Positions 29,803 through 38,381 of a stretch of DNA of 40,505 bases are shown piece by piece. The position numbers and the translations under genes were made by a program. The notes under the pieces were generated by a model that made no database searches, was not told the origin of the DNA, and saw only the letters and a program-made list of their open reading frames with translations. The DNA is taken from NCBI GenBank assembly GCA_016284355.1, contig JAEEOQ010000037.1, positions 1 through 40,505 on the forward strand, written 5' to 3'. Every line of letters starts with the position of its first letter. Positions within the stretch are counted from its first letter, which is position 1. Source of the stretch: Lachnospiraceae bacterium. GTDB lineage: Bacteria > Bacillota > Clostridia > Lachnospirales > Lachnospiraceae.

Positions 29803-32142
29803 ATGAGTATATACGATTCACTTAATCCGGAGCAGCTTAAAGCCGTACAGCACGGTGAGGGGCCGCTCCTTATTCTTGCCGGAGCAGGCTCGGGTAAGAC
29901 AAGGGTACTTACACACCGCATCGCTTACCTTATTGAAGAATGCGGAGTAAATCCTTTTAATATCCTTGCAATCACTTTTACAAATAAAGCTGCAGGCGAG
30001 ATGCGTGAGCGTGTAGACAATCTCATTGGTTTTGGGGGAGAAAGTGTATGGGTGGCTACTTTCCACTCCACATGTGTCCGTATTTTAAGAAGATATATAG
30101 ACAGGATCGGATATGACAAGGGTTTTACCATTTACGATTCAGACGATCAAAAGACACTTGTCCGTGAGGTTTGCAAATATCTTAATATCGATACCAAGAC
30201 ATATAAAGAAAAAACATTTATAAATGTTATCTCGTCCTGCAAAGATGAGTGTATTACCCCCGAAGGGTACGAGGCTTCAAACCCTGCTAATCCCAACACC
30301 ATCAGAAATGCCAGAGTCTACAGAGAGTACCAGCGAAGACTTAAAGCAGCCAATGCTCTTGATTTTGACGATCTTATAATGAAGACCATAGAGCTTTTTG
30401 ATGCTGACAAAGAGGTTCTTGAAAACTACAGACAGCGCTTTAAATATATTATGGTAGACGAGTACCAGGATACCAATACCGCTCAGTTTAAGCTTGTATC
30501 AAAGCTTGCAACCTATACTACTGAAGACGGAGAAGTGCAGCATAATCTTTGCGTAGTAGGTGATGACGACCAGTCCATCTATAAGTTCCGCGGTGCCAAC
30601 ATTAAGAATATCCTTAACTTTGAAGATACTTACCCTGATACAAAGGTGATAAAGCTGGAGGAAAACTACCGCTCTAATGGCAATATTCTTGATGCTGCAA
30701 ATGAGATAGTTAAGAACAACATCGCAAGAAAGAGCAAAGCCCTTTGGACTAAGAAAGACAAGGGCGAGCCTATTCATTATACTACTTATTACAATGAATA
30801 CGAAGAAGCAGAAGGTATCGCAGGCGAGATAGAGCGTCTTAGTGCCGACCGCCCTTACAGAGACTTTGCAGTGCTTTACCGCACCAATGCCCAGTCCCGT
30901 GTGCTTGAGGAAAAACTTGTGATGAACTCTATACCTTACAAGGTATACGGCGGCGTTAACTTCTATCAGCGAAAAGAAATAAAAGATGTACTTGCTTACC
31001 TTAAAGTACTTCTTAATCCAAGCGATGATATCGCGATAAAGCGTATTATAAACGTACCAAAGCGCGGCATCGGCCTTACTACTATAGACAAGGTTGAAGC
31101 CTATGCGGCAGAGCAGGGTATCTCATTTTTTGATGCGCTTTTACAGGTACCTTTTATACCTGAGCTTAAAAGGGCAGGCGATAAGCTTACTTCTTTTGCA
31201 AACTTTATAAGATCTGAATCTGCCCATTTACTCAGTGCCTCCATATCTGAGGTAACAAAAGAGATCCTTGAAGAAACAGGATATCTTGAGATGCTTAAAG
31301 AAGACGAAGATGACGAAACTCTTTCAAGAGTAGATAACGTAGATGAACTTTTAAACAAGATCATCGCCTACGAAGAAGATGAAGGCCCTGAACCTCGTAC
31401 GCTTGCAGGTTTCCTTGAAGAAGTTTCTCTTGTGGCGGATATCGACTCTCTTGACAACAACGAGGAAGGCGATGCACATAACCATGTTACACTTATGACT
31501 TTACACTCTGCAAAGGGGCTTGAATTCCCTGTGGTATTTATACCGGGTATGGAAGATGGCCTTTTCCCGGGGTATATGAGTATTACATCAGATGACCCTT
31601 CAGATATCGAAGAAGAACGCCGCCTTTGCTACGTTGGCGTTACAAGAGCTATGGAAAAGCTCTACCTTTCAAATGCAAGAACTCGTATGAGCCGCGGCGA
31701 GCAGATGTATAACAAGCCTTCCCGCTTTATTAACGAGATACCAAGATATCTTCTGCAGACTACGGCAAGCGAAAAGCCTGATGTGTACGAGCAGAGTAAA
31801 CGTATAAGAAGCGGTTATGGTGATTCTTACGGTAAAAACTTTGATACTGAAAGCAGCCTGTTTTCGTCATCGTCAAGTCGCATTTCATCAGCAAAACAGT
31901 CAAAAGGAAAGAGTGATCTTTTCTCAAATCCTTATATTATGAAAGGTATGGGCGGGCTTAAAGACGGTAGTAATCCCGATTACGGTGTAGGCGATAAAGT
32001 AAGCCATATCAAGTTCGGTGTAGGCGTTGTAAAAGAGATGAATCCTAAAGACGGCGATACTGAAGTGGTTATCGAATTTGAAGGTGAAAATGTGGGAGTC
32101 AGAAAGCTCAGGGCATCATTTGCCAAATTAAAAAAGTTGTAA
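29803..32142 (+). CDS. pcrA: ATP-dependent DNA helicase PcrA (UvrD/Rep family, SF1A)
   Basis: 779 residues. All SF1A motifs are visible in order: LNPEQLKAVQ (Q motif), AGAGSGKTRVLTHR (Walker A), TFHSTCVRILR (Ia), VDEYQDTN (Walker B), GDDDQSIYKFRGA (III), LEENYRS (IV), TLHSAKGLEFPVVFIPGMEDGLFP (V) and RRLCYVGVTRA (VI). A Ser/Lys-rich linker joins a C-terminal Tudor-like domain (GDKVSHIKFGVGVV...VRKLRASFAKLKKL) that binds RNA polymerase in PcrA. It unwinds DNA 3'-5' in repair and removes replication barriers. Start ATG 29803 follows GGAGG (29791-29795). The last codon and stop double as the -35 of the next gene. Confidence 0.95.
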   Translation: MSIYDSLNPEQLKAVQHGEGPLLILAGAGSGKTRVLTHRIAYLIEECGVNPFNILAITFTNKAAGEMRERVDNLIGFGGESVWVATFHSTCVRILRRYIDRIGYDKGFTIYDSDDQKTLVREVCKYLNIDTKTYKEKTFINVISSCKDECITPEGYEASNPANPNTIRNARVYREYQRRLKAANALDFDDLIMKTIELFDADKEVLENYRQRFKYIMVDEYQDTNTAQFKLVSKLATYTTEDGEVQHNLCVVGDDDQSIYKFRGANIKNILNFEDTYPDTKVIKLEENYRSNGNILDAANEIVKNNIARKSKALWTKKDKGEPIHYTTYYNEYEEAEGIAGEIERLSADRPYRDFAVLYRTNAQSRVLEEKLVMNSIPYKVYGGVNFYQRKEIKDVLAYLKVLLNPSDDIAIKRIINVPKRGIGLTTIDKVEAYAAEQGISFFDALLQVPFIPELKRAGDKLTSFANFIRSESAHLLSASISEVTKEILEETGYLEMLKEDEDDETLSRVDNVDELLNKIIAYEEDEGPEPRTLAGFLEEVSLVADIDSLDNNEEGDAHNHVTLMTLHSAKGLEFPVVFIPGMEDGLFPGYMSITSDDPSDIEEERRLCYVGVTRAMEKLYLSNARTRMSRGEQMYNKPSRFINEIPRYLLQTTASEKPDVYEQSKRIRSGYGDSYGKNFDTESSLFSSSSSRISSAKQSKGKSDLFSNPYIMKGMGGLKDGSNPDYGVGDKVSHIKFGVGVVKEMNPKDGDTEVVIEFEGENVGVRKLRASFAKLKKL

Positions 32143-32165
32143 AAAGACTTTTAATAGGCTATAAT
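32137..32165 (+). promoter_or_regulatory. Promoter of the small acidic-tailed membrane protein gene
   Basis: TTGTAA (32137-32142), 17-base spacer, perfect TATAAT (32160-32165). The -35 is formed by the final Leu codon and stop codon of pcrA. Confidence 0.75.
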
Positions 32166-32203
32166 TATAGTTAATCTAAAAAAACTATACGGAGGTATTT
32201 GTT

Positions 32204-32455
32204 ATGGAAAGAAAGATCGAAGAACTCATTAACAAAGAGCTTCTTAAAAACTTTAATTTAAGCGCTCTTGCAGACAATTTTAGAAAAAAAGAAGAGCCAA
32301 AGAAAACCAATCCTTTCGTTATCGCTCTTGCAGTAGTAGGAGCTATCGCAAGTGTTGCTGCCATCGCATTTGCCGTATATTATTTCTTCTTCCCTGTTTA
32401 TGAAGATGATTTTGATGATGACGATTACGATGATTATGATGACGATGAAGAATAA
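32204..32455 (+). CDS. Small single-pass membrane protein with polyacidic C-terminal tail
   Basis: 83 residues, family not recognised. An amphipathic N-terminal half (MERKIEELINKELLKNFNLSALADNF) is followed by one membrane helix at about 39-62 and a C-terminal tail that is nearly all Asp, Glu and Tyr (FPVYEDDFDDDDYDDYDD and on). GGAGG at 32191-32195 precedes ATG 32204, it has its own consensus promoter and its own terminator, so it is a well-expressed independent unit. The tail could bind cations or basic partners; this is speculation. Confidence 0.7.
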   Translation: MERKIEELINKELLKNFNLSALADNFRKKEEPKKTNPFVIALAVVGAIASVAAIAFAVYYFFFPVYEDDFDDDDYDDYDDDEE

Positions 32456-32469
32456 TCTTTAAGAGTAGC

Positions 32470-32501
32470 AAAGCGCAGGCCGTATGGTCTGCGCTTTTTT
32501 G
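32470..32501 (+). terminator. Terminator between the small membrane protein and the FliK-like gene
   Basis: AAGCGCAG-G-CC / GG-T-CTGCGCTT around GTAT, followed by a T run; the leftward FliK-like gene ends at 32503, so it may work in both directions. Confidence 0.85.
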
Positions 32502-32502
32502 T

Positions 32503-34317
32503 TTAAGCTCTTACATCAAATGTGTATCTTTGCACCTTTACAGGAGGCGTTTCTCTGTCTATAAATGAATTTACAAAGTCAAAAGCTTCAAGCTTTTCAT
32601 CTTCTTTTAAAACCCCCGCATTTAATCTATAGCCATGAAAATCTATGGCTCTGTCAAGTTCATCAAGGTGAGAGGAGATAAGGGCTGCACTTTTTTTATC
32701 ATCAATCTTAAACTTAGCAGTTACATCGTCTCCCTTAAGAGTAATGTAAACATCGGTTCGCCCAAGGTTTGTCATATCAAGGTGCAGCATACATGAAAGA
32801 GTTCCGTCTCCGCCGTTTTTTAGCCGTTTCTTATCTGTAAATACATATAGCTCGCCGCTCTTGTTACCGTTTGTCATAGAAACCGGGAGCTGAATATAGC
32901 TGTATACGGTATTTAAGTCATTCATAAAGTTAATATTTTGTTTGACATTGTTTACCACATTTGAAAAGTCGGTGGAGCCGCCGCCAAGCTTTGCGGCAGA
33001 TTCCTGAAGCTTATCAAGGCCTTTATATATGCGTTCGTATAGGTTTTTAACCGTCTTTTCATTTATAGGCTTATTAAGGTCTAAGGTCCAGTTTTTACTG
33101 ACAAGATTTTCTATAAGTTTTTTAAATACAGGATGAGTGAAAAGTTCTTTAAGTTCACTTCCGGATAAGCCTTCCTGAACCTGAAGTGTTGCGCTTGCAA
33201 GGTCAGAAATCGTAGGTATGTCATTACCTGAAAAAAGTGTATATTCACCTTTATTCATAAGGAACTGTAAAAAATCTTCAGCTTCTTCCTCTGAGATGGT
33301 ATAACCGGCTATAACAGGCTTTTCTGTCATCTGGCTTTCGCTCATTGCTTTAAGGAGCTTTGCGGGGTCTACCAGCTCTGTTTCGGTATCAAAAAGAAAG
33401 GCTTCTTCGTTTAAAACAGATGGGTTTTCTGAAAGCGTGGCTTGCTCTGCACCTGCTTTTCCTGCGGTTTCTTGCGATATTTGAGGGGTAATTTCCTGAT
33501 CTTTTGCAGCACCTTCTGAAAGAGTGAGGGTAACACCTTCGCCTGTATATGCGGAGCCTGCATCTGTCACTGATGGCAGGGCTTCTTCAAGGCTTTCCGC
33601 ATTAAACTGAGTAAAGATCTCTTTTATAAATCCTGTAAGAGCTTTAGTATCCTGAACCTGCTTAAAGGTCTCTTCAGTAATCAGATTATCTACAAGAGAG
33701 AGCAGTTCTTCAGTAACAGAGCCCATATATTCGGTAAGCTGTCCGTTAAGATTCATATAGTTTTCAAACTGAGCAATATTGTCTGCATTTACGGGAATAC
33801 CGTTTCGCATCATTGTAATCAGAGCGGCAGGATCTGAACCCGGGTATTTATGCACATTTTTAAGCATTGAAGCAAGAGCTTCCTTACCAACAGGCATATT
33901 GTATTTAAGCATGGTCTCAATCATGCGGACATTTTCTTTTGTGCTTGCAAGATCTGCATTTTCAAGGGCTTTTATTACAGCGTTTGTAAGACGGGGATCG
34001 CTTCCGCCTGCCATAGCTCTTTCGCCTTCGGGGCGGATCGTAATAACTCCGTTATCATTTGAAGTTACAACAAATTTAGCATTATCACCTATGGAAAGCT
34101 CAGTGTTGTTGCTGTATCTTGCAATAAGCTCCTTGCCTGATTCTGTTTTAAGTGTAATGGAATTAGGAGTGATATTTGTGACCTGCCCATGAAAACGGGA
34201 CCCTTCCGAAAGAGAGCCGGAAGAGCTGCCGCTTCCCGTACGGGTTTCTGTATTAAAAGAAGAACGGGAATAAATACTATTTCCCGTTCTGTTATTCAAA
34301 CTGTAATCGTTTGCCAT
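32503..34317 (-). CDS. FliK-like flagellar hook-length control protein
   Basis: 604 residues. The N-terminus is Ser/Gly/Asn-rich and disordered (NNRTGNSIYSRSS..., GSGSSSGS), then an OB-like beta segment (FHGQVTNITPNSITLKTESGKELIARY) and a long helical middle. Residues 470-580 contain GELYVFTDKKRLKNGG and CMLHLDMTNLGRTDVYITLKGDDVTAKFKIDDKKSAALISSHLDELDRAIDFHGYRL, the FliK C-terminal (Flg_hook) domain that switches export substrate when the hook reaches length. No other flagellar genes are adjacent, so the role is inferred from this domain alone. It lies 21 bases after the 161-residue gene, forming a leftward pair. Confidence 0.7.
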   Translation of the reverse strand: MANDYSLNNRTGNSIYSRSSFNTETRTGSGSSSGSLSEGSRFHGQVTNITPNSITLKTESGKELIARYSNNTELSIGDNAKFVVTSNDNGVITIRPEGERAMAGGSDPRLTNAVIKALENADLASTKENVRMIETMLKYNMPVGKEALASMLKNVHKYPGSDPAALITMMRNGIPVNADNIAQFENYMNLNGQLTEYMGSVTEELLSLVDNLITEETFKQVQDTKALTGFIKEIFTQFNAESLEEALPSVTDAGSAYTGEGVTLTLSEGAAKDQEITPQISQETAGKAGAEQATLSENPSVLNEEAFLFDTETELVDPAKLLKAMSESQMTEKPVIAGYTISEEEAEDFLQFLMNKGEYTLFSGNDIPTISDLASATLQVQEGLSGSELKELFTHPVFKKLIENLVSKNWTLDLNKPINEKTVKNLYERIYKGLDKLQESAAKLGGGSTDFSNVVNNVKQNINFMNDLNTVYSYIQLPVSMTNGNKSGELYVFTDKKRLKNGGDGTLSCMLHLDMTNLGRTDVYITLKGDDVTAKFKIDDKKSAALISSHLDELDRAIDFHGYRLNAGVLKEDEKLEAFDFVNSFIDRETPPVKVQRYTFDVRA

Positions 34318-34338
34318 GATACTTTTATCCTTTTCATG

Positions 34339-34824
34339 TTATTTAAGGAAGGAGAAGTCATATTCGTCTTCTTCGTCCTCATTATAACCTTCAAATGCAT
34401 TAACGATCTCTTCGCCTTCAGGCGCAGCAGCAGTGGCTTCTTCCTCTGCACTATCTGCAGATTGCGAACTTATCACATCTTCTGAAGTGTCGGCAACAAG
34501 CTTTGCAGCCATGTCTTCAACCTGATCTGTCATACCTTCGATAGCCTGGGCGGCATCAGCTCGCTCTGCAAGAGCCTGTGCATATTTGCGCGCAATATCG
34601 TCATGGCTCTTTTGAGTAAGTCTGTCGCTTTCCTCGCTGGAGTCGATGGTGATAGTGTCACCGTTCTCGATGGTATAATATTTAATAACATTTCCGGAAA
34701 CCATGCGGATCGTCTCAGGCGTACAAAGAGTAATGTCTTTAACGTACGGGAGATGAGTATACATGTCTTCGGATGAGAGCGGCTGGCCGTCAAATGGCGG
34801 CAAGGTTCTCTTTTCTTGTTTCAT
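34339..34824 (-). CDS. Hypothetical acidic protein upstream of the FliK-like gene
   Basis: 161 residues, family not recognised. The first 60 residues are folded-looking (PPFDGQPLSSEDMYTHLPYVKDITLCTPETIRMVSGNVIKYY), the middle is helical, and the last 55 are rich in Glu/Asp/Ala and end in EDEEDEYDFSFLK. The C-terminal hydrophobic-aromatic tip after an acidic stretch is a layout often used for docking to a partner. I start it at ATG 34824 (GGTG upstream); GTG codons at 34836 and 34833 are alternatives. It shares a promoter (34883-34911) with the FliK-like gene, suggesting a flagellar or related role. Confidence 0.6.
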   Translation of the reverse strand: MKQEKRTLPPFDGQPLSSEDMYTHLPYVKDITLCTPETIRMVSGNVIKYYTIENGDTITIDSSEESDRLTQKSHDDIARKYAQALAERADAAQAIEGMTDQVEDMAAKLVADTSEDVISSQSADSAEEEATAAAPEGEEIVNAFEGYNEDEEDEYDFSFLK

Positions 34825-34882
34825 AAGCAGCACCACGCTAAAAGAATTCTGACAAAAACTATTGTTAACTGCATTTTTATTA

Positions 34883-34911
34883 ATTATATATCAGAAATGT
34901 ATGGTTTTCAA
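34883..34911 (-). promoter_or_regulatory. Promoter of the leftward hypothetical/FliK-like pair
   Basis: Minus strand TTGAAA (34911-34906), 17-base spacer, perfect TATAAT (34888-34883). This is a sigma-A-type, not a sigma-D flagellar, promoter. Confidence 0.7.
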
Positions 34912-34992
34912 GTGATTTTATGAGTCTTGTAACCCTGTAACATTTCATCTTACATATATGTTTATCGGCATTAACAAAAAAATTTTTTAAAA

Positions 34993-35019
34993 GTTACATT
35001 GAAGTGACATGACGTGACA
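34993..35019 (+). promoter_or_regulatory. Phased direct repeats upstream of the LysM gene
   Basis: GTTACA (34993), GTGACA (35004) and GTGACA (35014) recur at 11 and 10 bases, ending 11 bases before a -10-like TATCAT (35031-35036) that has no good -35. Reverse-oriented GTAAC(A) words occur at about 34929 and 34937. The layout suits an activator of the OmpR type. Confidence 0.4.
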
Positions 35020-35066
35020 ATACCCCGTGTTATCATGTGCTCATCAAAGAAAGGACGGGTATTGTT

Positions 35067-35363
35067 ATGAAAAATAATTTAAAGAAGATCTTGATGGCAG
35101 GAGTTTTAGTTTTTATGATCTGTGCAATCTTTACATGTTTTGCAGCAAAAGTAAATGCAAGAAGAGCTAAAGACGAAGATAAGTATGCTAGATTTGTATC
35201 TGTTAATTACGGCGACACATTAACATCCATTGCGGAAAACAACTATAGCAGCGAGTATGAAAGTATTGAAAAGCTTGTAGATGAGATAAAAAAGATCAAC
35301 CATATTTACGGTGATACTATTTATGCCGGTGAAAAACTTATTGTACCTTATTATGTTCATTAG
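35067..35363 (+). CDS. Small secreted/membrane-anchored LysM-domain protein (YneA-like)
   Basis: 98 residues. An N-terminal hydrophobic segment (about 9-28) acts as signal or anchor, followed by one LysM peptidoglycan-binding domain (FVSVNYGDTLTSIAENNYSSEYESIEKLVDEIKKINHI...TIYAGEKLIVPYY). Single-TM plus LysM proteins of this size include the Bacillus cell-division inhibitor YneA, but no lexA gene or SOS box is nearby, so that function is only a possibility. ATG 35067 is chosen over an in-frame GTG at 35037, which would lie at the transcription start; AAGGA is at 35051-35055 region. Confidence 0.7.
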   Translation: MKNNLKKILMAGVLVFMICAIFTCFAAKVNARRAKDEDKYARFVSVNYGDTLTSIAENNYSSEYESIEKLVDEIKKINHIYGDTIYAGEKLIVPYYVH

Positions 35364-35401
35364 TAAAAATTAGTATACTTTTTTGCGCAAAACCGCTATA
35401 A

Positions 35402-35428
35402 TTAAGTGATAAAATCGGTTTTACTTAA
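35402..35428 (+). promoter_or_regulatory. Leader hairpin abutting the ribosome binding site of the DUF624 gene
   Basis: TTAAGT (35402-35407) pairs with ACTTAA (35423-35428), with AAAA-TCGG-TTTT inside. The 3' arm ends in the first As of AAGGAGG (35427-35433). A TATAAT at 35397-35402 overlaps the left edge, but its -35 is poor. Confidence 0.4.
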
Positions 35429-35442
35429 GGAGGTTTTGCATC

Positions 35443-36195
35443 GTGGGCGGTTTTTTTAACATGAACAGTCCTTTTTACAGATTCATGTCTAAGCTTTTTG
35501 ACCTTATGGTATTAAGTCTTATATGGTCAGCTTGTCTTGTTCCTGTACTTGTTATCATTTATTTTACTGAAAGTATCATTGGCCTTGGAGCTATAGGATA
35601 TGCGCTTTTTCTTGTCCTTATGGTAGTTGGCGCCGCATTTGTTGGCCCTGCTTCAACTGCACTTTATTATACCGTTGTTAAGGTTATAAGACGTGATCGC
35701 GGTTATGTTACAAAAGAATTTATCAAGAGCTTCAAGCTTAACTTCAGACAGGCTCTTATCGTAGGCGTGATCATTACCGTCTTTTCTTCTTTGTTATATC
35801 TTAATCTTGGATATTCAAAGGCACTTGAGTCGGAATTTGGCAATATGCTCTGGTATGTGTATGTTGCTATGATCATTTTCCTTTCCATGATCTCTATGTA
35901 CGTATTTCCGGTACTTTCAAGGTACTCGGTTACTATAGCGAACTTATTTAAAATGTCTTTTTTCTTTTCAATCAGACATTTTCTTACCACAGTGGTAAGC
36001 CTTATCTGCTTTTTGGCTGCGGCTTTTGGCTGCTTTATTACAGGCGGCGTGGCACTTATCATTTTGCCATCCGCAAGCTGCCTTCTTTCATCTCTTTTAA
36101 TGGAAAAGGTACTTAAAAGATACCTTCCGGAAGAAGAGGTAGAGCTTAATGAAGACGGAGAGCAGGTAAAGAAAGACGAATGGTTCAGAGAGTAA
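35443..36195 (+). CDS. DUF624 (YesL-type) integral membrane protein
   Basis: 250 residues with about six hydrophobic segments. The opening GGFFNMNSPFYRFMSKLFDLMVLSLIWSACLVPV and the central GPASTALYYTVVKVIRRDRGYVTKEFIKSFKLNFRQA are the DUF624 signatures. These proteins usually accompany carbohydrate ABC transporters or glycosidases; function is not established. A charged C-terminal tail (about 220-250) is longer than typical. The start is GTG 35443, with AAGGAGG nine bases upstream; the ATG at 35461 has no binding site. It lies 18 bases before glnN and may be co-transcribed. Confidence 0.85.
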   Translation: MGGFFNMNSPFYRFMSKLFDLMVLSLIWSACLVPVLVIIYFTESIIGLGAIGYALFLVLMVVGAAFVGPASTALYYTVVKVIRRDRGYVTKEFIKSFKLNFRQALIVGVIITVFSSLLYLNLGYSKALESEFGNMLWYVYVAMIIFLSMISMYVFPVLSRYSVTIANLFKMSFFFSIRHFLTTVVSLICFLAAAFGCFITGGVALIILPSASCLLSSLLMEKVLKRYLPEEEVELNEDGEQVKKDEWFRE

Positions 36196-36213
36196 TTATA
36201 AAGGGAGACAAAT

Positions 36214-38334
36214 ATGTCAGAAGAGGTTTTTAAATTATCTGAAAATTTTGCAAAGAACGTTTTTAATGATGCCGTTATGGCAGAAAAGCTTCCAAGCAAG
36301 ACTTACAAAGCGCTTAAAGAGACTATTGAAACAGGCAGAGAACTTGACAGAGAGGTGGCAAACAGCGTTGCCCACGCCATGAAAGAGTGGGCTATAGAGC
36401 GCGGCGCTACTCATTTTACCCACTGGTTCCAGCCTATGACTGATATTACGGCTGAAAAGCATGACTCATTTATAACTCCGGTTGACGGCGGAAGAGTTAT
36501 TATGTCTTTTTCAGGTAAAGAGCTTATAAAAGGAGAGCCTGATGCTTCTTCTTTCCCAAGCGGCGGTCTTCGTGCCACATTTGAGGCAAGAGGCTATACT
36601 TCATGGGATTGTACATCACCGGCCTTCCTTAAAGAAGATGCGGGCGGCGTAACACTTTGCATTCCTACAGCTTTTTGTTCTTATACCGGCGAGGCACTTG
36701 ATAAAAAGACTCCGCTTCTTCGCTCGATGGAAGCTATCGACAGAGAAGCAGTGAGATTTATGAAACTCTTCGGTCATGACGATGTTAAGAAGGTTACATG
36801 CTCTGTCGGTGCTGAGCAGGAATATTTCCTTATAGATCAGGAAAAGTTTAAAAAGAGACCTGACCTTAAATACACAGGTCACACTTTGTTTGGTAATATG
36901 CCTCCTAAGGGGCAGGAGATGGATGATCACTATTTTGGCGCCATCAAGGAGCGTGTTGCCGCTTTTATGAAAGAGGTTAACGAAGAGTGCTGGAAGCTTG
37001 GTATCCTTGCAAAGACACAGCATAACGAGGCGGCTCCCGCACAGCATGAGCTTGCTCCTATCTATGCTACTGCCAATATCGCCACAGACCACAACCAGCT
37101 TATCATGGAGATCATGAAGAAAGTGGCAAAGCGCCACGGACTTGAGTGTCTGCTTCATGAAAAGCCATACAGAGGCGTAAACGGTTCCGGTAAGCATAAC
37201 AACTGGTCCCTTGTTACAGATACAGGTATCAATATGCTTGACCCGGGCAAGGTTCCTCACGAAAATACTCAGTTCCTTCTTCTTCTTGCCGCTATAATAA
37301 AGGCAGTTGATGAAAATGCAGAGCTTATAAGGATCGCTTCTTCAAACCCGGGTAATGATTACAGACTCGGAGCCGATGAGGCGCCACCTGCGATTGTTTC
37401 CGTGTTCCTTGGCGATCAGCTTGAAGATGTGGTTATGCAGTATATTAATTCAGGAGATGCAGACCATTCCCTTCAGGGCGGCAAAATGAGCATCGGTGTT
37501 CATACTATGGCTAAATTTTCAAAAGATGCCACAGACCGTAACAGAACATCACCTTTTGCATTTACAGGTAATAAATTTGAGCTTCGTATGGTCGCTTCCT
37601 CACTTTCTGTTGCAGGAGCAAATACCGTACTTAATACCATCGTTGCAGATGCTCTTTCAGGTATTTGTGATGAGCTTGAAAGATCAAAAGATCTTGACGC
37701 AGATATTCATAAGATGATCGCTAAGATCTTAAAAGAACACAGCAGAGTTATCTTTAACGGCAACGGATACTCTGAGGAGTGGAAAAAGGAAGCTGAAAAA
37801 CGCGGCCTTCCAAACAAAAAGTGCATGGTTGATGCGGTTGAATCACTTGTTTATCCTCATACCGTTGAGATCTTTGAGAAGTTTAATGTTCTTTCCAAGG
37901 TTGAGCTTGAGGCAAGAGCTGAGATTAACTATGAAACCTATGCAAAGAGCGTAAACATCGAAGCACGCACAATGATCGATATGACCACAAAACAGTATAT
38001 TCCTGCTGTTATAGGTTATACAAAAGATCTTGCGGATTCCGTTAATTCAGTCAGAGCTGCTATTCCGGGGATTGATGTCAGCGTGCAGGCAAGCATCCTT
38101 TCTGAGGTTTCCGAATACCTTAAAGAGACTAAAAATGCTCTTGATGCTCTTGCAAAGGTAACTATCGATGCAAACCTTATTGAAGATGCAAAGACCCGTG
38201 CCATGAGCTTTAAGGATAATGTAGTTCCTGCCATGGCAGCATTAAGACGCCCTGTAGACGCTCTTGAGATGCTTGTAGATAAGGCTAAATGGCCTGTTCC
38301 AAGCTACGGGGATATGATGTTTGATGATGTTTAA
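36214..38334 (+). CDS. glnN: Glutamine synthetase type III
   Basis: 706 residues, the large GSIII length. Typical features: [20 protein letters not shown] near residue 70, [26 protein letters not shown], the metal-binding [27 protein letters not shown], and the ATP/glutamate-binding [11 protein letters not shown] plus a C-terminal helical region. It makes glutamine from glutamate, ammonia and ATP as a dodecamer, the main assimilation enzyme in many rumen and gut Firmicutes. AAGGGAG precedes ATG 36214. There is no PII or GlnR gene next to it. It ends before a short gap with two hairpins and the LacI gene. Confidence 0.97.
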   Translation: MSEEVFKLSENFAKNVFNDAVMAEKLPSKTYKALKETIETGRELDREVANSVAHAMKEWAIERGATHFTHWFQPMTDITAEKHDSFITPVDGGRVIMSFSGKELIKGEPDASSFPSGGLRATFEARGYTSWDCTSPAFLKEDAGGVTLCIPTAFCSYTGEALDKKTPLLRSMEAIDREAVRFMKLFGHDDVKKVTCSVGAEQEYFLIDQEKFKKRPDLKYTGHTLFGNMPPKGQEMDDHYFGAIKERVAAFMKEVNEECWKLGILAKTQHNEAAPAQHELAPIYATANIATDHNQLIMEIMKKVAKRHGLECLLHEKPYRGVNGSGKHNNWSLVTDTGINMLDPGKVPHENTQFLLLLAAIIKAVDENAELIRIASSNPGNDYRLGADEAPPAIVSVFLGDQLEDVVMQYINSGDADHSLQGGKMSIGVHTMAKFSKDATDRNRTSPFAFTGNKFELRMVASSLSVAGANTVLNTIVADALSGICDELERSKDLDADIHKMIAKILKEHSRVIFNGNGYSEEWKKEAEKRGLPNKKCMVDAVESLVYPHTVEIFEKFNVLSKVELEARAEINYETYAKSVNIEARTMIDMTTKQYIPAVIGYTKDLADSVNSVRAAIPGIDVSVQASILSEVSEYLKETKNALDALAKVTIDANLIEDAKTRAMSFKDNVVPAMAALRRPVDALEMLVDKAKWPVPSYGDMMFDDV

Positions 38335-38335
38335 G

Positions 38336-38372
38336 ATCTATATAGGGGTATAGATACGCATAGGGGTATGCG
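38336..38372 (+). promoter_or_regulatory. Two tandem GGGG-loop hairpins between glnN and the LacI gene
   Basis: ATCTATA / TATAGAT around TAGGGG (38336-38355), then CGCATA / TATGCG around GGGG (38357-38372). Both share the core ATAGGGGTAT, 18 bases apart. The second arm ends at the first G of the GGAGG binding site (38372-38376). No T run follows, so they do not look like a terminator. Confidence 0.6.
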
Positions 38373-38381
38373 GAGGTATTT

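Noticed and set aside
35037-35066. GTG start of the LysM protein
   Set aside because: It abuts the predicted -10 and lacks a binding site; ATG 35067 gives a normal signal sequence.
34925-35066. SOS (LexA) box before the YneA-like gene
   Set aside because: No GAAC-N4-GTTC-like sequence is present and no lexA gene adjoins.
36616-37260. 214-codon antisense frame opposite glnN
   Set aside because: Shadow of a highly conserved enzyme, no start signal or homology.
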